From Aquabacterium sp. CECT 9606 (GTDB taxonomy: Bacteria; Pseudomonadota; Gammaproteobacteria; Burkholderiales; Burkholderiaceae_C), in the NCBI RefSeq assembly GCF_918741295.1, contig NZ_CAKKNB010000002.1, forward strand, positions 434,001 through 498,000: a stretch of DNA of 64,000 nucleotides. Direction: 5' to 3'. Of this stretch, positions 26,901 through 34,370 are shown in pieces. The translations under genes were made by a program, and so were the position numbers. The first letter of the stretch is position 1. Each line of letters starts with the position of its first letter. Under the pieces are notes generated by a model. The model worked only from the letters and a program-made list of their open reading frames with translations, ran no database searches and had not been told where the DNA came from.

Positions 26901-27295
26901 GTGCTCAGGGTCAAGGTCGAGGCCACCAGCCCCCCCACATTCACCTGTGCCGTGGGCGTGAACAGCACGCCGTTGGGGTTGAGGATGAAGACCAGCCCGT
27001 TGGCCGTCAGTGCGCCCTGGATCACCGACACGTCGGCACCCAACACACGGTTCAGGGCCACGGCACTGGCAGACGGCTGAATGAAGTTGACCGCGTGCCC
27101 CTGGCCAATCGAGAAGCCCTGCCAGTCGGCCGACATCGCGGCGGAAGTCTGGGTGATGGTCAGGGTGGTGCCATCGGTGGCCATGCTGCCTGAGCCTGCG
27201 GTGATCTTTCCGCCGTTGGGCAGATCGTTGGCCGAGGTCACGGCACAGGTCAAAAGCGCGGCCGAGGCGAACAGGGTGGGCAATTTTCTATTCAT
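23906..27295 (-). CDS. TpsA-type filamentous hemagglutinin-like exoprotein with GLUG repeats and MBG domains
   Basis: 1129 residues. Signal peptide (1-22). The TPS domain (about 25-150) has 'FILNPNGVLFTPTAQVNVGGLVAST', carrying the N-P-N-G motif recognised by TpsB. About 525-830 is a chain of GLUG-type repeats (V-G-G-L-V-G...S-Y-A-T-G-x-V-S-G). About 895-1050 has two MBG-type domains ('TKTYDGAAY', 'SKTYGSADPALTY'). No toxin domain or CDI-type C-terminus is visible. It is likely a secreted or surface-attached adhesin. The tpsA start at 27295 leads a two-gene operon with tpsB. Confidence 0.85.
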   Translation of the reverse strand: MNRKLPTLFASAALLTCAVTSANDLPNGGKITAGSGSMATDGTTLTITQTSAAMSADWQGFSIGQGHAVNFIQPSASAVALNRVLGADVSVIQGALTANGLVFILNPNGVLFTPTAQVNVGGLVASTLTLSTADFMAGRYQFAGISSNAIVNQGRITTAQGGTIALIAARITNTGSLVARQGQVLMGAGSRVTLDLGGPVKIQVTQGALNALITQGGAIQAHGGLVYLTAKAAGDLAATVINHTGVTEAQTLASGETGQIYLMGGMDSDRIVVGGMLDASAPQGGDGGFVETSAAHVTLAPDLQVSTLASHGHTGTWLIDPQDFTIAASGGDITGAQLTSFLASTNIVIESSSGGTAGQGDIHVNDAVSWSAHDLTLTAARDINLNAVLTASGTSTLSLNTGTTNGGDGGDGNGAVKVGFAPGEANGFAGRVDFVGRAGTGLLTINGNAYTVINTASALQGMQGDLSGFYALGSDIDASATAAWNGGLGFTPVGDGTNAFAGQLDGLGHTIDQLTINNPSSNNQGLIGKAVGAVVRNVGVTNAQVSGNDQVGALLGEAVVGLVHNSYATGGQVTGHDQVGGLVGANNTTRVDDSHASNTVSGNSMVGGLMGWTNGGTNSFRNHAMGNVSGTGVYVGGLVGHNDFAYNLLSSHASGNVTGAEAVGGLVGYNTNGEIRDSHASGTVVSTGNQAGGLVGLNRGTIDASHATGHVSGDNNIGGLAGINEYIVSNSYATGNATGTGILVGGLTGQNNGHLLNSYATGAVSGAGYVGGLTGYSNSIIINTYATGSVTSTGEQVGGLVGHFGGSITSSYSTGAVSSPGVFVGGLTGFADSSAANNNFWDVTTSGQSTSADGSVGLTTAQIKQQAYFNNANWDFPSAWVMYEGHTAPLLRTFMTALTVSAGNATKTYDGAAYSASPGLSYSAIADMSKLLGTPVYDGTYQGATDAGTYTITPGGLYSGQQGYLISYGAGTVTIDPRPITVTADAQSKTYGSADPALTYQITTGTLVDGDVLSGSLSRAPGEDAGNYAISAASLSNGNYLITAHDGTLTILQRLFMQAPEQQAAVATVQAAVLQVTTPGTPTASIPMNFTSAAPPSPAKLAVIAGGIKLPPQADAALAGDKGNAQEGQ
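24806..25723 (-). repeat. GLUG-type protein repeat array within tpsA
   Basis: About eleven imperfect units of roughly 75-90 bases encode V-G-G-L-V-G...N-S-Y-A-T-G-x-V-S-G. The units differ considerably at DNA level, so this is an old protein repeat, not a recent tandem duplication or CRISPR. Confidence 0.7.
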
Positions 27296-27605
27296 CCCCC
27301 ATGGTCGATCCCGGCGCTGGCGTCAGGTCCTTGGATAACCGCCTCCGAACGCGGTCACATCCGCGCACCCGCCCTGCTTTTCAAGAAAAATGCCACCCAG
27401 GCGCTTGGCTGTCTGTGCGCTGGCGCACACAGTGTGCTGAACGGCACAGGCCCCTGCGCGGCTCGGTGTGGACCCCTATACTGGCTCGTCAGGATTCAAC
27501 GCTCTCAGCGAACCTTCCATCGACCATGGTTTGGCTGACGCATGCTGTGCCTTCAAGGTCGCCATGCAAGGCGCACCCTCAGGCCGACATCCCCTGGAGG
27601 ACCGC
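27296..27605. promoter_or_regulatory. 310-bp divergent intergenic region between tpsA and crp-type gene
   Basis: No gene-like frame fits here. It must hold promoters for tpsA (minus) and the Crp/Fnr gene (plus). The clearest element is the palindrome at 27414-27431. The bases just before 27606 hold GGAGG, the RBS that fixes the crp start. I see no convincing -35/-10 pair. Confidence 0.6.
27414..27431. promoter_or_regulatory. candidate Crp/Fnr operator, site 1
   Basis: TGTGCGCTGGCGCACACA: TGTGCGC, TG, GCGCACA form perfect 7-bp arms. The first 11 bases recur at 28335, at the other end of the Crp/Fnr gene. This suggests the Crp/Fnr protein binds both its own promoter and that of the following operon. 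Binding is inferred from repetition and placement only. Confidence 0.5.
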
Positions 27606-28325
27606 ATGACCCTGGCCGCCGATCCCCGACAGAACCGCTTGCTGGCGGCCTTGCCCGAGGCCGAGTGGGTGCGTTGGCTCCCACAATTGGAGCTGGTGGA
27701 CATGCCGCTGGGCAAGGTGCTCTATGAGCCCGGCACTCGGCTGGGCCACGTCTACTTCCCCACCGACTCGATCGTGTCCTTGCTTTACGTCATGGAGGAC
27801 GGCGGCTCTGCCGAGATCGCCATGGTCGGCTTCGAAGGCATCGTGGGCATCTCGCTGTTCATGGGCGGAGAATCCACGCCGAGCCGTGCCGTGGTGCAAA
27901 GCGCGGGCCACGCTTTCAGGCTCAAGGCGGGGATGATGATGCAGGAGTTCAACCGCGCGGGGCCCGTGTTGCACCTGCTGCTGCGTTACACGCAGGCCTT
28001 GATCACCCAGATGTCTCAAACGGCGGTGTGCAACCGCCACCATTCCCTGGACCAGCAGCTGTGCCGGTGGTTGCTGCTGAGCCTGGACCGATTGCCCTCC
28101 AGTGAAATCTTCATGACGCAGGAACTGATCGCCAACATGCTGGGTGTGCGGCGCGAGGGGGTGACGGAAGCGGCAGGCCGGCTCCAGAAAGCCGGCCTGA
28201 TCAGCTACCAGCGAGGACGGATCTCCGTGCTGGACCGACCGGGCTTGGAGCAGCGCACCTGCGAATGCTACGCCGTGGTCAAGACAGAGTACGACCGACT
28301 GCTGCCCAGTACCGTGGCCACCTGA
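27606..28325 (+). CDS. Crp/Fnr-family transcriptional regulator
   Basis: 239 residues. N-terminal cNMP-type beta roll (about 35-130: 'MPLGKVLYEPGTRLGHVYFPTDSIVSLLYVMEDGGSAEIAMVGFEGIVGISLFMGG'). C-terminal HTH (about 165-210: 'MTQELIANMLGVRREGVTEAAGRLQKAGLISYQRGRISVLDR'). This is the group of Crp-like regulators that carry a degenerate effector pocket and often sit beside stress genes. ATG 27606 is used because GGAGG lies 6-10 bases upstream; ATG 27564 is possible. It precedes the signalling island and shares a box with its promoter, so it is a likely controller. Confidence 0.9.
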   Translation: MTLAADPRQNRLLAALPEAEWVRWLPQLELVDMPLGKVLYEPGTRLGHVYFPTDSIVSLLYVMEDGGSAEIAMVGFEGIVGISLFMGGESTPSRAVVQSAGHAFRLKAGMMMQEFNRAGPVLHLLLRYTQALITQMSQTAVCNRHHSLDQQLCRWLLLSLDRLPSSEIFMTQELIANMLGVRREGVTEAAGRLQKAGLISYQRGRISVLDRPGLEQRTCECYAVVKTEYDRLLPSTVAT

Positions 28326-28334
28326 CTCCCCCAA

Positions 28335-28352
28335 TGTGCGCTGGCAGACAGA
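28335..28352. promoter_or_regulatory. candidate Crp/Fnr operator, site 2
   Basis: TGTGCGCTGGCAGACAGA. The left 11 bases are identical to site 1 at 27414; the right half keeps only part of the symmetry. It lies 10 bases after the crp stop and 72 bases before the lipoprotein ATG. An additional hairpin CGACAC-CTC-GTGTCG (28387-28401) lies in the presumed leader. Confidence 0.45.
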
Positions 28353-28423
28353 CGCCAGCCAGGGGCCTCCCTAGGCTTGCCTGATACGACACCTCGTGTC
28401 GATCATTCAAACCGGGAATCGTC

Positions 28424-28819
28424 ATGACCAAATTCACTTTATCTCGCCGTTCCCACGCCATCTTGAGCTTGGCCGTGTTGGGGCCGTGTGCCCTGTACTT
28501 GGGCGGATGCGCCAGCAAGCCCGGCCCCAAAGCCGAAATGGCGGTGGCCAACGCGGCGGTGCAGCGTGCCAGCACCACCGGCACCAGTGAAGATGCCGCC
28601 GTGCAACTGCAGGTGGCCACAGGCAAGCTGGCCAGCGCACGCCAGGCCATGGCCTCCAAAGATTTTGAACGGGCCAAGCAATTGGCCGAGCAGGCCCAGG
28701 TGGATGCCCAAGTGGCCGAACTGCACGCGCAGTCGGAACGCTCGCGCAAGGCCGCCCAAGAGTCCCAAGATGCCGCCCGCGTGCTGCGCGACGAGATCAA
28801 CCGCAACACCGCCCGTTGA
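28424..28819 (+). CDS. DUF4398-type lipoprotein
   Basis: 131 residues. Lipoprotein signal with L-G-G-C (Cys29), then a DUF4398-like helical region ('AEMAVANAAVQRASTTG', 'ASARQAMASKDFERAKQLAEQAQVDAQVAELHAQSERSRKAAQE') that runs to the C-terminus. Likely attached to the outer or inner membrane facing the periplasm. It is followed 32 bases later by an OmpA lipoprotein with a similar N-terminal domain, so the two probably work together. Confidence 0.85.
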   Translation: MTKFTLSRRSHAILSLAVLGPCALYLGGCASKPGPKAEMAVANAAVQRASTTGTSEDAAVQLQVATGKLASARQAMASKDFERAKQLAEQAQVDAQVAELHAQSERSRKAAQESQDAARVLRDEINRNTAR

Positions 28820-28851
28820 GGCGCCCCACTCAAAAAATACAGGAGATTTTC

Positions 28852-29709
28852 ATGAACATCCGATTGATTGCCTTGACCGCCATCGCCGCCACCTTGACCG
28901 CCTGTGGCACCACCCGCGAGCCGAACACCGCGCTGGAGCAAGCCCGCCAGGGCGTCAACATGGCGCAGCGCGATGCCCAGGTCATGGCCCTGGCGCCTGA
29001 TGAACTCAAGATGGCGCAAGACGCGCTGGCCGCCGCGGACCGAACCTGGGCCGAAGGCGGCACGCTCTCCGCGGTGGACCACCTGGCTTACATGACTGCC
29101 CAGCGCGTTGTCATTGCGCAAGAGACCGCGTCGCACAAAGCCTCTGACGCAGTGGTGGCGGGCGCGGCCAGTGAACGCGACAAAACACGCCTGGCGCTGC
29201 GCACCCAGGAGGCCGACCAGGCCCAGCAACAGCTGGCCCTGGCTCAACAAAGCAATGCCCAGAAGAACACCGACCTGGCACGCGGCCAGGCCAAGGTCAA
29301 CAGCCTGGAGATGCAACTCAAAGACCTCAATGCCAAACAGACCGACCGCGGCCTGGTGGTGACCTTGGGTGATGTGCTGTTCGACACGGGCGCCTCCCGG
29401 CTTCGCCCCGAAAGTGCCGGCCACATCGCCAAGCTGGCGGCCGTGTTCAAGACCCCGCCGAAACGCCGGGCCTCGGTCGAAGGCTACACCGACAGCACGG
29501 GCTCGGGCGCGGCCAACCTGGCCTTGTCTCAACGGCGGGCCGACGCGGTGTTGTCGGCCTTGCTGGAGCTGGGCGTCTCACCCGACCTGTTGACCACGCG
29601 GGCGCATGGGCAGGAGCAGCCCGCCGCCAGCAATGGCACCGCGGCAGGACGGCAAATGAACCGCCGCGTAGAGATTGTGTTCGCTCAAGATGAACACGCC
29701 ACGCACTGA
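28852..29709 (+). CDS. OmpA-domain lipoprotein with DUF4398-like N-terminal domain
   Basis: 285 residues. Lipobox L-T-A-C (Cys18). DUF4398-like helices (about 25-110), a coiled-coil stretch (about 115-165, rich in Q and K) and a C-terminal OmpA domain (about 170-280: 'VTLGDVLFDTGASRLRPESAGHIAKLAAVF', 'VEGYTDSTGSGAANLALSQRRADAV', 'NRRVEIVF'). Anchors to peptidoglycan in the periplasm. RBS AGGAGA precedes ATG 28852. Its stop codon overlaps the histidine kinase reading frame by 20 bases. Confidence 0.85.
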   Translation: MNIRLIALTAIAATLTACGTTREPNTALEQARQGVNMAQRDAQVMALAPDELKMAQDALAAADRTWAEGGTLSAVDHLAYMTAQRVVIAQETASHKASDAVVAGAASERDKTRLALRTQEADQAQQQLALAQQSNAQKNTDLARGQAKVNSLEMQLKDLNAKQTDRGLVVTLGDVLFDTGASRLRPESAGHIAKLAAVFKTPPKRRASVEGYTDSTGSGAANLALSQRRADAVLSALLELGVSPDLLTTRAHGQEQPAASNGTAAGRQMNRRVEIVFAQDEHATH

Positions 29710-30980
29710 CTCGGACGTGGCCGGCGCGCTCAGCCTGGTGGCGCAGCTGCACCGGCAGACCGACCACATGCGCGCGGAACTGCGCCACCTGCGGCAAGAC
29801 ATGGCCCAAGTGCGGAGCGAGTTCAGCGAAACCCACGGCGCGCGCATGCTGGAGGCCAATGAGAACCTGGTGATGGCCGTGCTGCGCGCCGAAACCGTGG
29901 CCGAAACCGCGGTGAGCGACCTGGGCGAGCTGCAATGCGCGAGCCAGCGCGATGCCCTGCTGAGGTTGGCGATTGATTCGGCCAATATTGGCGAGTGGGA
30001 GATGGATCTGAGTACCGGTGCGATGATCCATTCGCTGCGGCATGACATGTGTTTCGGGCATGGCGAGCGGCAACTCGAGTGGAGTGTCGACATCTTTTTG
30101 AAGCACGTGCACCCGGAAGACCGCGATGAGGTGGCCCAGGGGTTGGCCCAGTCCACCCGACAGCTGAGCGATTGGCAGGCGGTTTGCCGCGTGGTGTGGC
30201 CCGATGCCAGCACCCACTGGGTCAGCATCCGGGGTGGGATCTTCAATGAAAGCGGGCACCCTGCGCGCCTGCTGGGCATCATCACCGACGTGACGCCCGC
30301 CAGGCAGGCCGAGGCCTCGCGACACAAGCTGGAAGGCCTGGAGCTTGAAAATCGCCAGATGCAGGAAGCCAGCAGGTTGAAGAGCCAATTCATCTCCAAC
30401 ATGTCGCATGAGTTGCGCCCGCCACCTCTTGCACCTCATCAACGATGTGCTGGACATGTCCAAGGTCGAATCTGGCAAATTCGAGTTTTTCCCCGAGCCG
30501 GCGAACCTCCAGCAGCTGGTGTCGGAGCTGGGCGATGTGATGCACACGTCCTTGCAGCGCAAATCCATTCAGCTCGCCATCAGGATCGACGCGGACGTGT
30601 CCAGCCTGGTCATCGATACCGCTCGTCTCAAGCAAGTGCTCTACAACTACCTGTCCAATGCCATCAAGTTCACGCCCTCAGGCGTTCAGGTGACCATCAG
30701 CGCCTGCGCGGAAGGGCCTGATCAATTCAGGTTGGAAGTCGAGGACACCGGCATCGGCATTGCGCCGGGCGACCTGCCTCGCCTGTTCGTGGATTTTCAG
30801 CAACTGGATGCTGGCTTCAGCAAGCTTCACCAAGGCACGGGCCTGGGGCTGGCCCTGACGCGCCGCTTGGTGGAGGCCCAGGGCGGCAGCGTGGGCGCGC
30901 GCAGCACTTTTGGGGTGGGCAGCGTGTTCCACGTGGTGCTCAACCGCGTGCACCAGGTCCAGCGGGGAGGCGCCGCATGA
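29690..30980 (+). pseudogene. PAS sensor histidine kinase, frameshifted by an internal deletion
   Basis: The first reading frame (from ATG 29690, overlapping the OmpA gene by 20 bases) codes for a coiled coil, a PAS domain ('IGEWEMDLSTGAMI', 'LKHVHPEDRDEVAQG') and the start of HisKA, ending 'SQFISNMSHELR' with His240. In an intact gene 'TPLNAIIGF...' and some 30 further residues follow, up to 'RHLLHLINDVLDMSKVESGKFEF'. Here that middle is missing and the second part lies in another frame from about 30417, running through the HATPase domain (N-box 'YLSNAIKFTP', 'DTGIGIAPGDL', 'GTGLGLALTRRLVEAQGG') to 30980. So about 90-110 bases appear lost. A natural deletion or an assembly error are both possible; a functional split gene is unlikely. 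Confidence 0.75.
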
Positions 30981-31369
30981 ACTCACCACGCGTGCTGATC
31001 GTGGATGACAACGCGCTGAACCTGGAGCTGGCCCGTGTCGTGTTGCAGGCCGCAGGGGTGGCCGTGGACTGCGCGGTCGATGCCCACCAGGCTGTGGACC
31101 AGATCACTTCGTTTGAGCCAGACTTGATCCTGATGGACATCCAGATGCCTGGGATGGACGGCCTGGAGTTGATGCGCCGACTGAAGGCCGCGCCGCCAAC
31201 GCAAGGCATCGTCGTGGTGGCCTTCACGGCCTACGCCATGAATGGCGACCAGGCCAAGATGCGCGAAGCGGGCTGTGATGGCTACATCGCCAAGCCCATT
31301 GACGTGGCCACCTTCACCGCCACCGTGCTGTCATTCCTTGACGCCCATCAGGGGATCCGACATGCCTGA
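30977..31369 (+). CDS. single-domain response regulator (CheY-like receiver)
   Basis: 130 residues. Receiver domain with 'VLIVDDNALNLEL' and phosphoacceptor Asp54 in 'LILMDIQMPGMDGLEL'. The Thr and Lys are in 'VVAFTAYAM' and 'GYIAKPID'. No output domain. It overlaps the kinase pseudogene's stop by 4 bases and the next gene by 8, so it was the partner of that kinase. It may still be phosphorylated by other kinases of the island. Confidence 0.9.
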   Translation: MNSPRVLIVDDNALNLELARVVLQAAGVAVDCAVDAHQAVDQITSFEPDLILMDIQMPGMDGLELMRRLKAAPPTQGIVVVAFTAYAMNGDQAKMREAGCDGYIAKPIDVATFTATVLSFLDAHQGIRHA

Positions 31370-31922
31370 CCGCAGTACCGACCCAGGTCTTGTGACCGCC
31401 GCAGCGGCCCCCTCCCGGCAGCGCCTGGCTTTGAAAGTGCCGGAACAGGGCGTACCATCAACCACCCCGCGCGGGCGGGTCGTCACCGGACCCAACATGC
31501 CAAACGAGGCGCCAGGCACGAAAGCAATACTTGCGCAATTGGCTGCCAACGGTGCACATGCAGCGCAAGCGGCCAGCATTGCCGTGACCACCTGGTCCGC
31601 CATGGATGCGGCCTTGTCGCCCATCATCGGGCAACGTGGGTTTGCCGCGCTCTACAAGCGCAGCCTGCAGCTCACCCGGGTTGAATTTCCCTGCTTGGCC
31701 GCTGTTCAGGATGGTGTGCTGCAGTTGGCCGAGTTTTCAGTGCTGCATGCTGTGTTGGCCCAACAACCCAGTGCCACCGCCGCGGCTGCGAGCGCAGCCT
31801 TGTTGGAAAGCTTCCACGACCTCCTGACCACGCTCATTGGCCAATCCCTCACGGACCGGCTGCTCAGACCCGTCTGCGAAACAACTTCAAGCGGTCGCCC
31901 CGCACAGGACACCTCGCCATGA
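31362..31922 (+). CDS. hypothetical protein between receiver and KaiC-like genes
   Basis: 186 residues. A disordered N-terminus rich in T, A, P and S (about 1-60) precedes a helical C-terminal part: 'AAQAASIAVTTWSAMDAALSPIIGQRGFAALYKRSLQLTRVEFPCLAAVQDGVLQLAEFSVLHAVLAQQPSATAAAASAALLESFHDLLTTLIGQSL'. I recognise no family. It overlaps the receiver gene by 8 bases upstream and the KaiC-like gene by 4 bases downstream, so it is part of the same operon. A scaffolding or phosphotransfer-partner role is conceivable. Confidence 0.65.
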   Translation: MPDRSTDPGLVTAAAAPSRQRLALKVPEQGVPSTTPRGRVVTGPNMPNEAPGTKAILAQLAANGAHAAQAASIAVTTWSAMDAALSPIIGQRGFAALYKRSLQLTRVEFPCLAAVQDGVLQLAEFSVLHAVLAQQPSATAAAASAALLESFHDLLTTLIGQSLTDRLLRPVCETTSSGRPAQDTSP

Positions 31923-33409
31923 ACACCCTCGGTAAAGCAACCATCACGCGCCTGCGCACTGGCGTGCAAGGATTGGACGAGGTGCTGGGCGGCGGTTTGC
32001 CCGAGTATTCGTTCAATGTGATCGCCGGCACGCCGGGCTGCGGCAAGACGACGCTGGCGCACCAGATGATGTTCGCCATGGCCACGCCAGAGCGGCCCGC
32101 CTTGTATTTCACGGTGCTGGGTGAGCCGCCCTTGAAGATGCTGCGCTACCAGCAGCAGTTTGATTTCTTTGACCTGGACAAGCTCAACCGCTCCATCCGC
32201 TTTGTCAACCTGGCTGACGACACCGCCACCGGCGACCTGGACAAGGTCTTGAACCGCATCGTGGCCGAAGTCGAGTCGCGCCAGCCAGGCCTGGTTTTCA
32301 TCGACTCCTTCCGCTCGGTGGTGCTGGCCAGCCAGAGCCAAGGACATTCCTTCATCAGCCTGCAGCAGTTCATCCAGAACCTGGGCGTGCTGATGACGAG
32401 CTGGCAGGCCACCACCTTCCTGATCGGCGAGTACTTCACCGACAACGACCCCAACCCCATCTTCACCGTGGCCGATGGCCTGATCTGGTTGCGCCAAAGC
32501 GTGCAGCGCAACTCGGTGGTTCGCAAGATGGAAATCATGAAGATGCGTGGCCAGCCCACCCAGCCGGGCCTGCACACCTTCCGCATCAGCACAGCGGGCA
32601 TCCATGTTTTTGCGCCACCGCAACTGGCCCAAGGCCAACACCCGGTGCCAGTGGCTGGCGACAGCCCGCGTTTGCGCACCGGCGTGCCCGTGCTCGACGA
32701 GATGATGGGAGGGGGCCTGCCCAAAGGCTACTCCCTGTTGGTGGCCGGGCCGTCCGGCTCTGGCAAGAGCATCCTGGCGATGGCCTTCCTGGCCGAGGGT
32801 GCCCGTCATGGCGAGACCGGCGTCATCGCGGCGTTCGAGCAGCGTCCCAACAAGTCGCGGGGCGGCCTGATGGCCGAGTTGATTGAAAGCGGCCGCGTTG
32901 GGGTGATCGACACCCGGGCCGCCGCCTTGTCGGTGGATGAGATCGCCTCCTTGCTCATCAACGAGATTCGCCGGCTCAAGGCCACGCGGGTGGTCATCGA
33001 TTCGCTGTCGGGGTTTGAGCTGGCCCTGGCCCCCACCTTCCGCGAAGATTTTCGGGAATCGCTGTCGCGCATGGTGGCCGCCCTGGCCAGCACGGGGGTC
33101 ACCGTCCTGATGACCTCGGAGCTGGAAGACCGGTACGCTGACCTGCGTTTCAGCCCCTATGGCACGGCCTTCCTGACCGATGCCATCGTGTTGCAGCGCT
33201 ATGTGGAGGTGGACAGCCGCTTGCAGCGCGTGATGGCCGTGGTCAAGGTGCGCGGCAGTGCCCACTCCAATGAGCTGCGCTCGTTCACGATCGACGACGA
33301 GGGCATCCAGGTAGGCCACATGCTGCTGGGCCAGGAGGGCTTGCTGGGAGGTGCCCCGAGTCGCAGCCCGACGTTCCGTGAGGAGCCTACCGGCCCGAGC
33401 CATGCCTGA
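31919..33409 (+). CDS. KaiC-like double RecA-fold ATPase
   Basis: 496 residues with two tandem KaiC/RecA domains. Domain 1 (about 1-235): 'TGVQGLDEVLGGGLPEYSFNVIAGTPGCGKTTLAHQM' with Walker A near residues 37-45, and 'LVFIDSFRSVV' as Walker B. Domain 2 (about 240-485): 'TGVPVLDEMMGGGLPKGYSLLVAGPSGSGKSILAMAF' with Walker A near 277-285, and 'RVVIDSLSGFELAL'. This is a non-cyanobacterial KaiC homologue; kaiA and kaiB are absent, so a circadian function cannot be assumed. It overlaps its neighbours on both sides (4 and 8 bases), so it is co-expressed with the two-component genes. Confidence 0.9.
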   Translation: MNTLGKATITRLRTGVQGLDEVLGGGLPEYSFNVIAGTPGCGKTTLAHQMMFAMATPERPALYFTVLGEPPLKMLRYQQQFDFFDLDKLNRSIRFVNLADDTATGDLDKVLNRIVAEVESRQPGLVFIDSFRSVVLASQSQGHSFISLQQFIQNLGVLMTSWQATTFLIGEYFTDNDPNPIFTVADGLIWLRQSVQRNSVVRKMEIMKMRGQPTQPGLHTFRISTAGIHVFAPPQLAQGQHPVPVAGDSPRLRTGVPVLDEMMGGGLPKGYSLLVAGPSGSGKSILAMAFLAEGARHGETGVIAAFEQRPNKSRGGLMAELIESGRVGVIDTRAAALSVDEIASLLINEIRRLKATRVVIDSLSGFELALAPTFREDFRESLSRMVAALASTGVTVLMTSELEDRYADLRFSPYGTAFLTDAIVLQRYVEVDSRLQRVMAVVKVRGSAHSNELRSFTIDDEGIQVGHMLLGQEGLLGGAPSRSPTFREEPTGPSHA

Positions 33410-34229
33410 TCTTCAGGAGGAACTCGGCCCTGCGATCGATCCGCGCTGGCGCGATCTTCGCGAAGCCAATGCCCAGCTGGTGATCGCGGCCCTGACAGCC
33501 CAGGAGCTGGAGGCCAAGGCCGAGCATGCCCACACTCAGCAGATCAGGTTCTTGGCGATGGTGGCCCATGAACTGCGCAACCCCCTCACGCCCATCAAAA
33601 CGGTCTCTTTGCTGCTCAACCACGCGGGACTGGACCAGCTGCAGCTCACGCGTCTGCAAGGCATCATCGAGCGGCAGGTGACCCACATCTCGCGGCTCAT
33701 TGACGATCTGCTGGACGGCTCCAGGGTCAGCGCGGGCAAGTTCCAGCTCAAGCGACAGGTCACTGAACTGGCCGATGTGCTGGAGGCCGCGGTGCAGATG
33801 TGCAAGCCGGCCATGGACAAAAGGCACCAGCGCCTGGTGGTGCACCTGCCTGTGGGGCCGGCCTGTGTCGAGGGGGATGCCGTGCGCCTGGCGCAGGTCT
33901 TCAGCAACCTTTTGGACAACGCTTCCAAGTACACCCCCGACGATGGAGAAATCCAGCTGATCCTGGAAAATCAGGGGTCCATGCAGATGGTCAAGGTGAC
34001 GGACAACGGCATTGGCATCACTGCCTCGGCCCTGCCTTATATCTTTGACCTCTTCGTGCAGGACAGCACGGCGTCGGCCTACGCCCAGACCAGCCAGGGC
34101 CTGGGCATTGGCTTGGCGGTGGTGCGCGAGTTGGTGGAGGCCCATGGCGGCACGGTGGTGGCCACGAGTGCGGGGCGCAACCTGGGCAGCGCGTTTGTCG
34201 TGCTGTTGCCGAGCAGCCAGATATACTGA
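33402..34229 (+). CDS. cytoplasmic sensor histidine kinase
   Basis: 275 residues, no membrane segment. A short coiled-coil N-terminus precedes HisKA with His56 in 'MVAHELRNPLTPIKTVSLLL' and a HATPase_c domain ('NLLDNASKYTPDDGE', 'DNGIGITASALPYIF', 'GLGIGLAVVRELVEAHGG'). Because it lacks a sensor domain it is probably controlled by protein partners such as the KaiC-like ATPase encoded immediately upstream (8-base overlap). ATG 33402 is the start that fits the coupling. About 140 bases then separate it from the stressosome genes. Confidence 0.9.
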   Translation: MPDLQEELGPAIDPRWRDLREANAQLVIAALTAQELEAKAEHAHTQQIRFLAMVAHELRNPLTPIKTVSLLLNHAGLDQLQLTRLQGIIERQVTHISRLIDDLLDGSRVSAGKFQLKRQVTELADVLEAAVQMCKPAMDKRHQRLVVHLPVGPACVEGDAVRLAQVFSNLLDNASKYTPDDGEIQLILENQGSMQMVKVTDNGIGITASALPYIFDLFVQDSTASAYAQTSQGLGIGLAVVRELVEAHGGTVVATSAGRNLGSAFVVLLPSSQIY

Positions 34230-34370
34230 GTCACGACGGGTCCGTGTGATTCGTCCCTCATGTCGGATAGCGCATCTGCTGGCACCGATCCCTTGTCACC
34301 CATGCTGAAGCGGCCCTTCCCCTCCGATCCAGCATGTCGTGCTGCTGCTTGTCGTGCCACCAGGATTCCG

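Noticed and set aside
25757..27193. 478-residue plus-strand frame across tpsA
   Set aside because: Antisense shadow of tpsA: low-complexity, no start with RBS and no domain, while tpsA on the other strand has a signal peptide, TPS domain and repeats.
30408..30980. Independent gene coding for a 190-residue HATPase protein
   Set aside because: The sequence continues the HisKA/HATPase of the frame ending near 30417. It starts inside the conserved H-box and has no RBS of its own, so it is the second part of a broken kinase.
31919..33409. Circadian clock function for the KaiC-like ATPase
   Set aside because: kaiA and kaiB are not present. KaiC homologues in other bacteria serve in stress or signalling, so clock function is not claimed.
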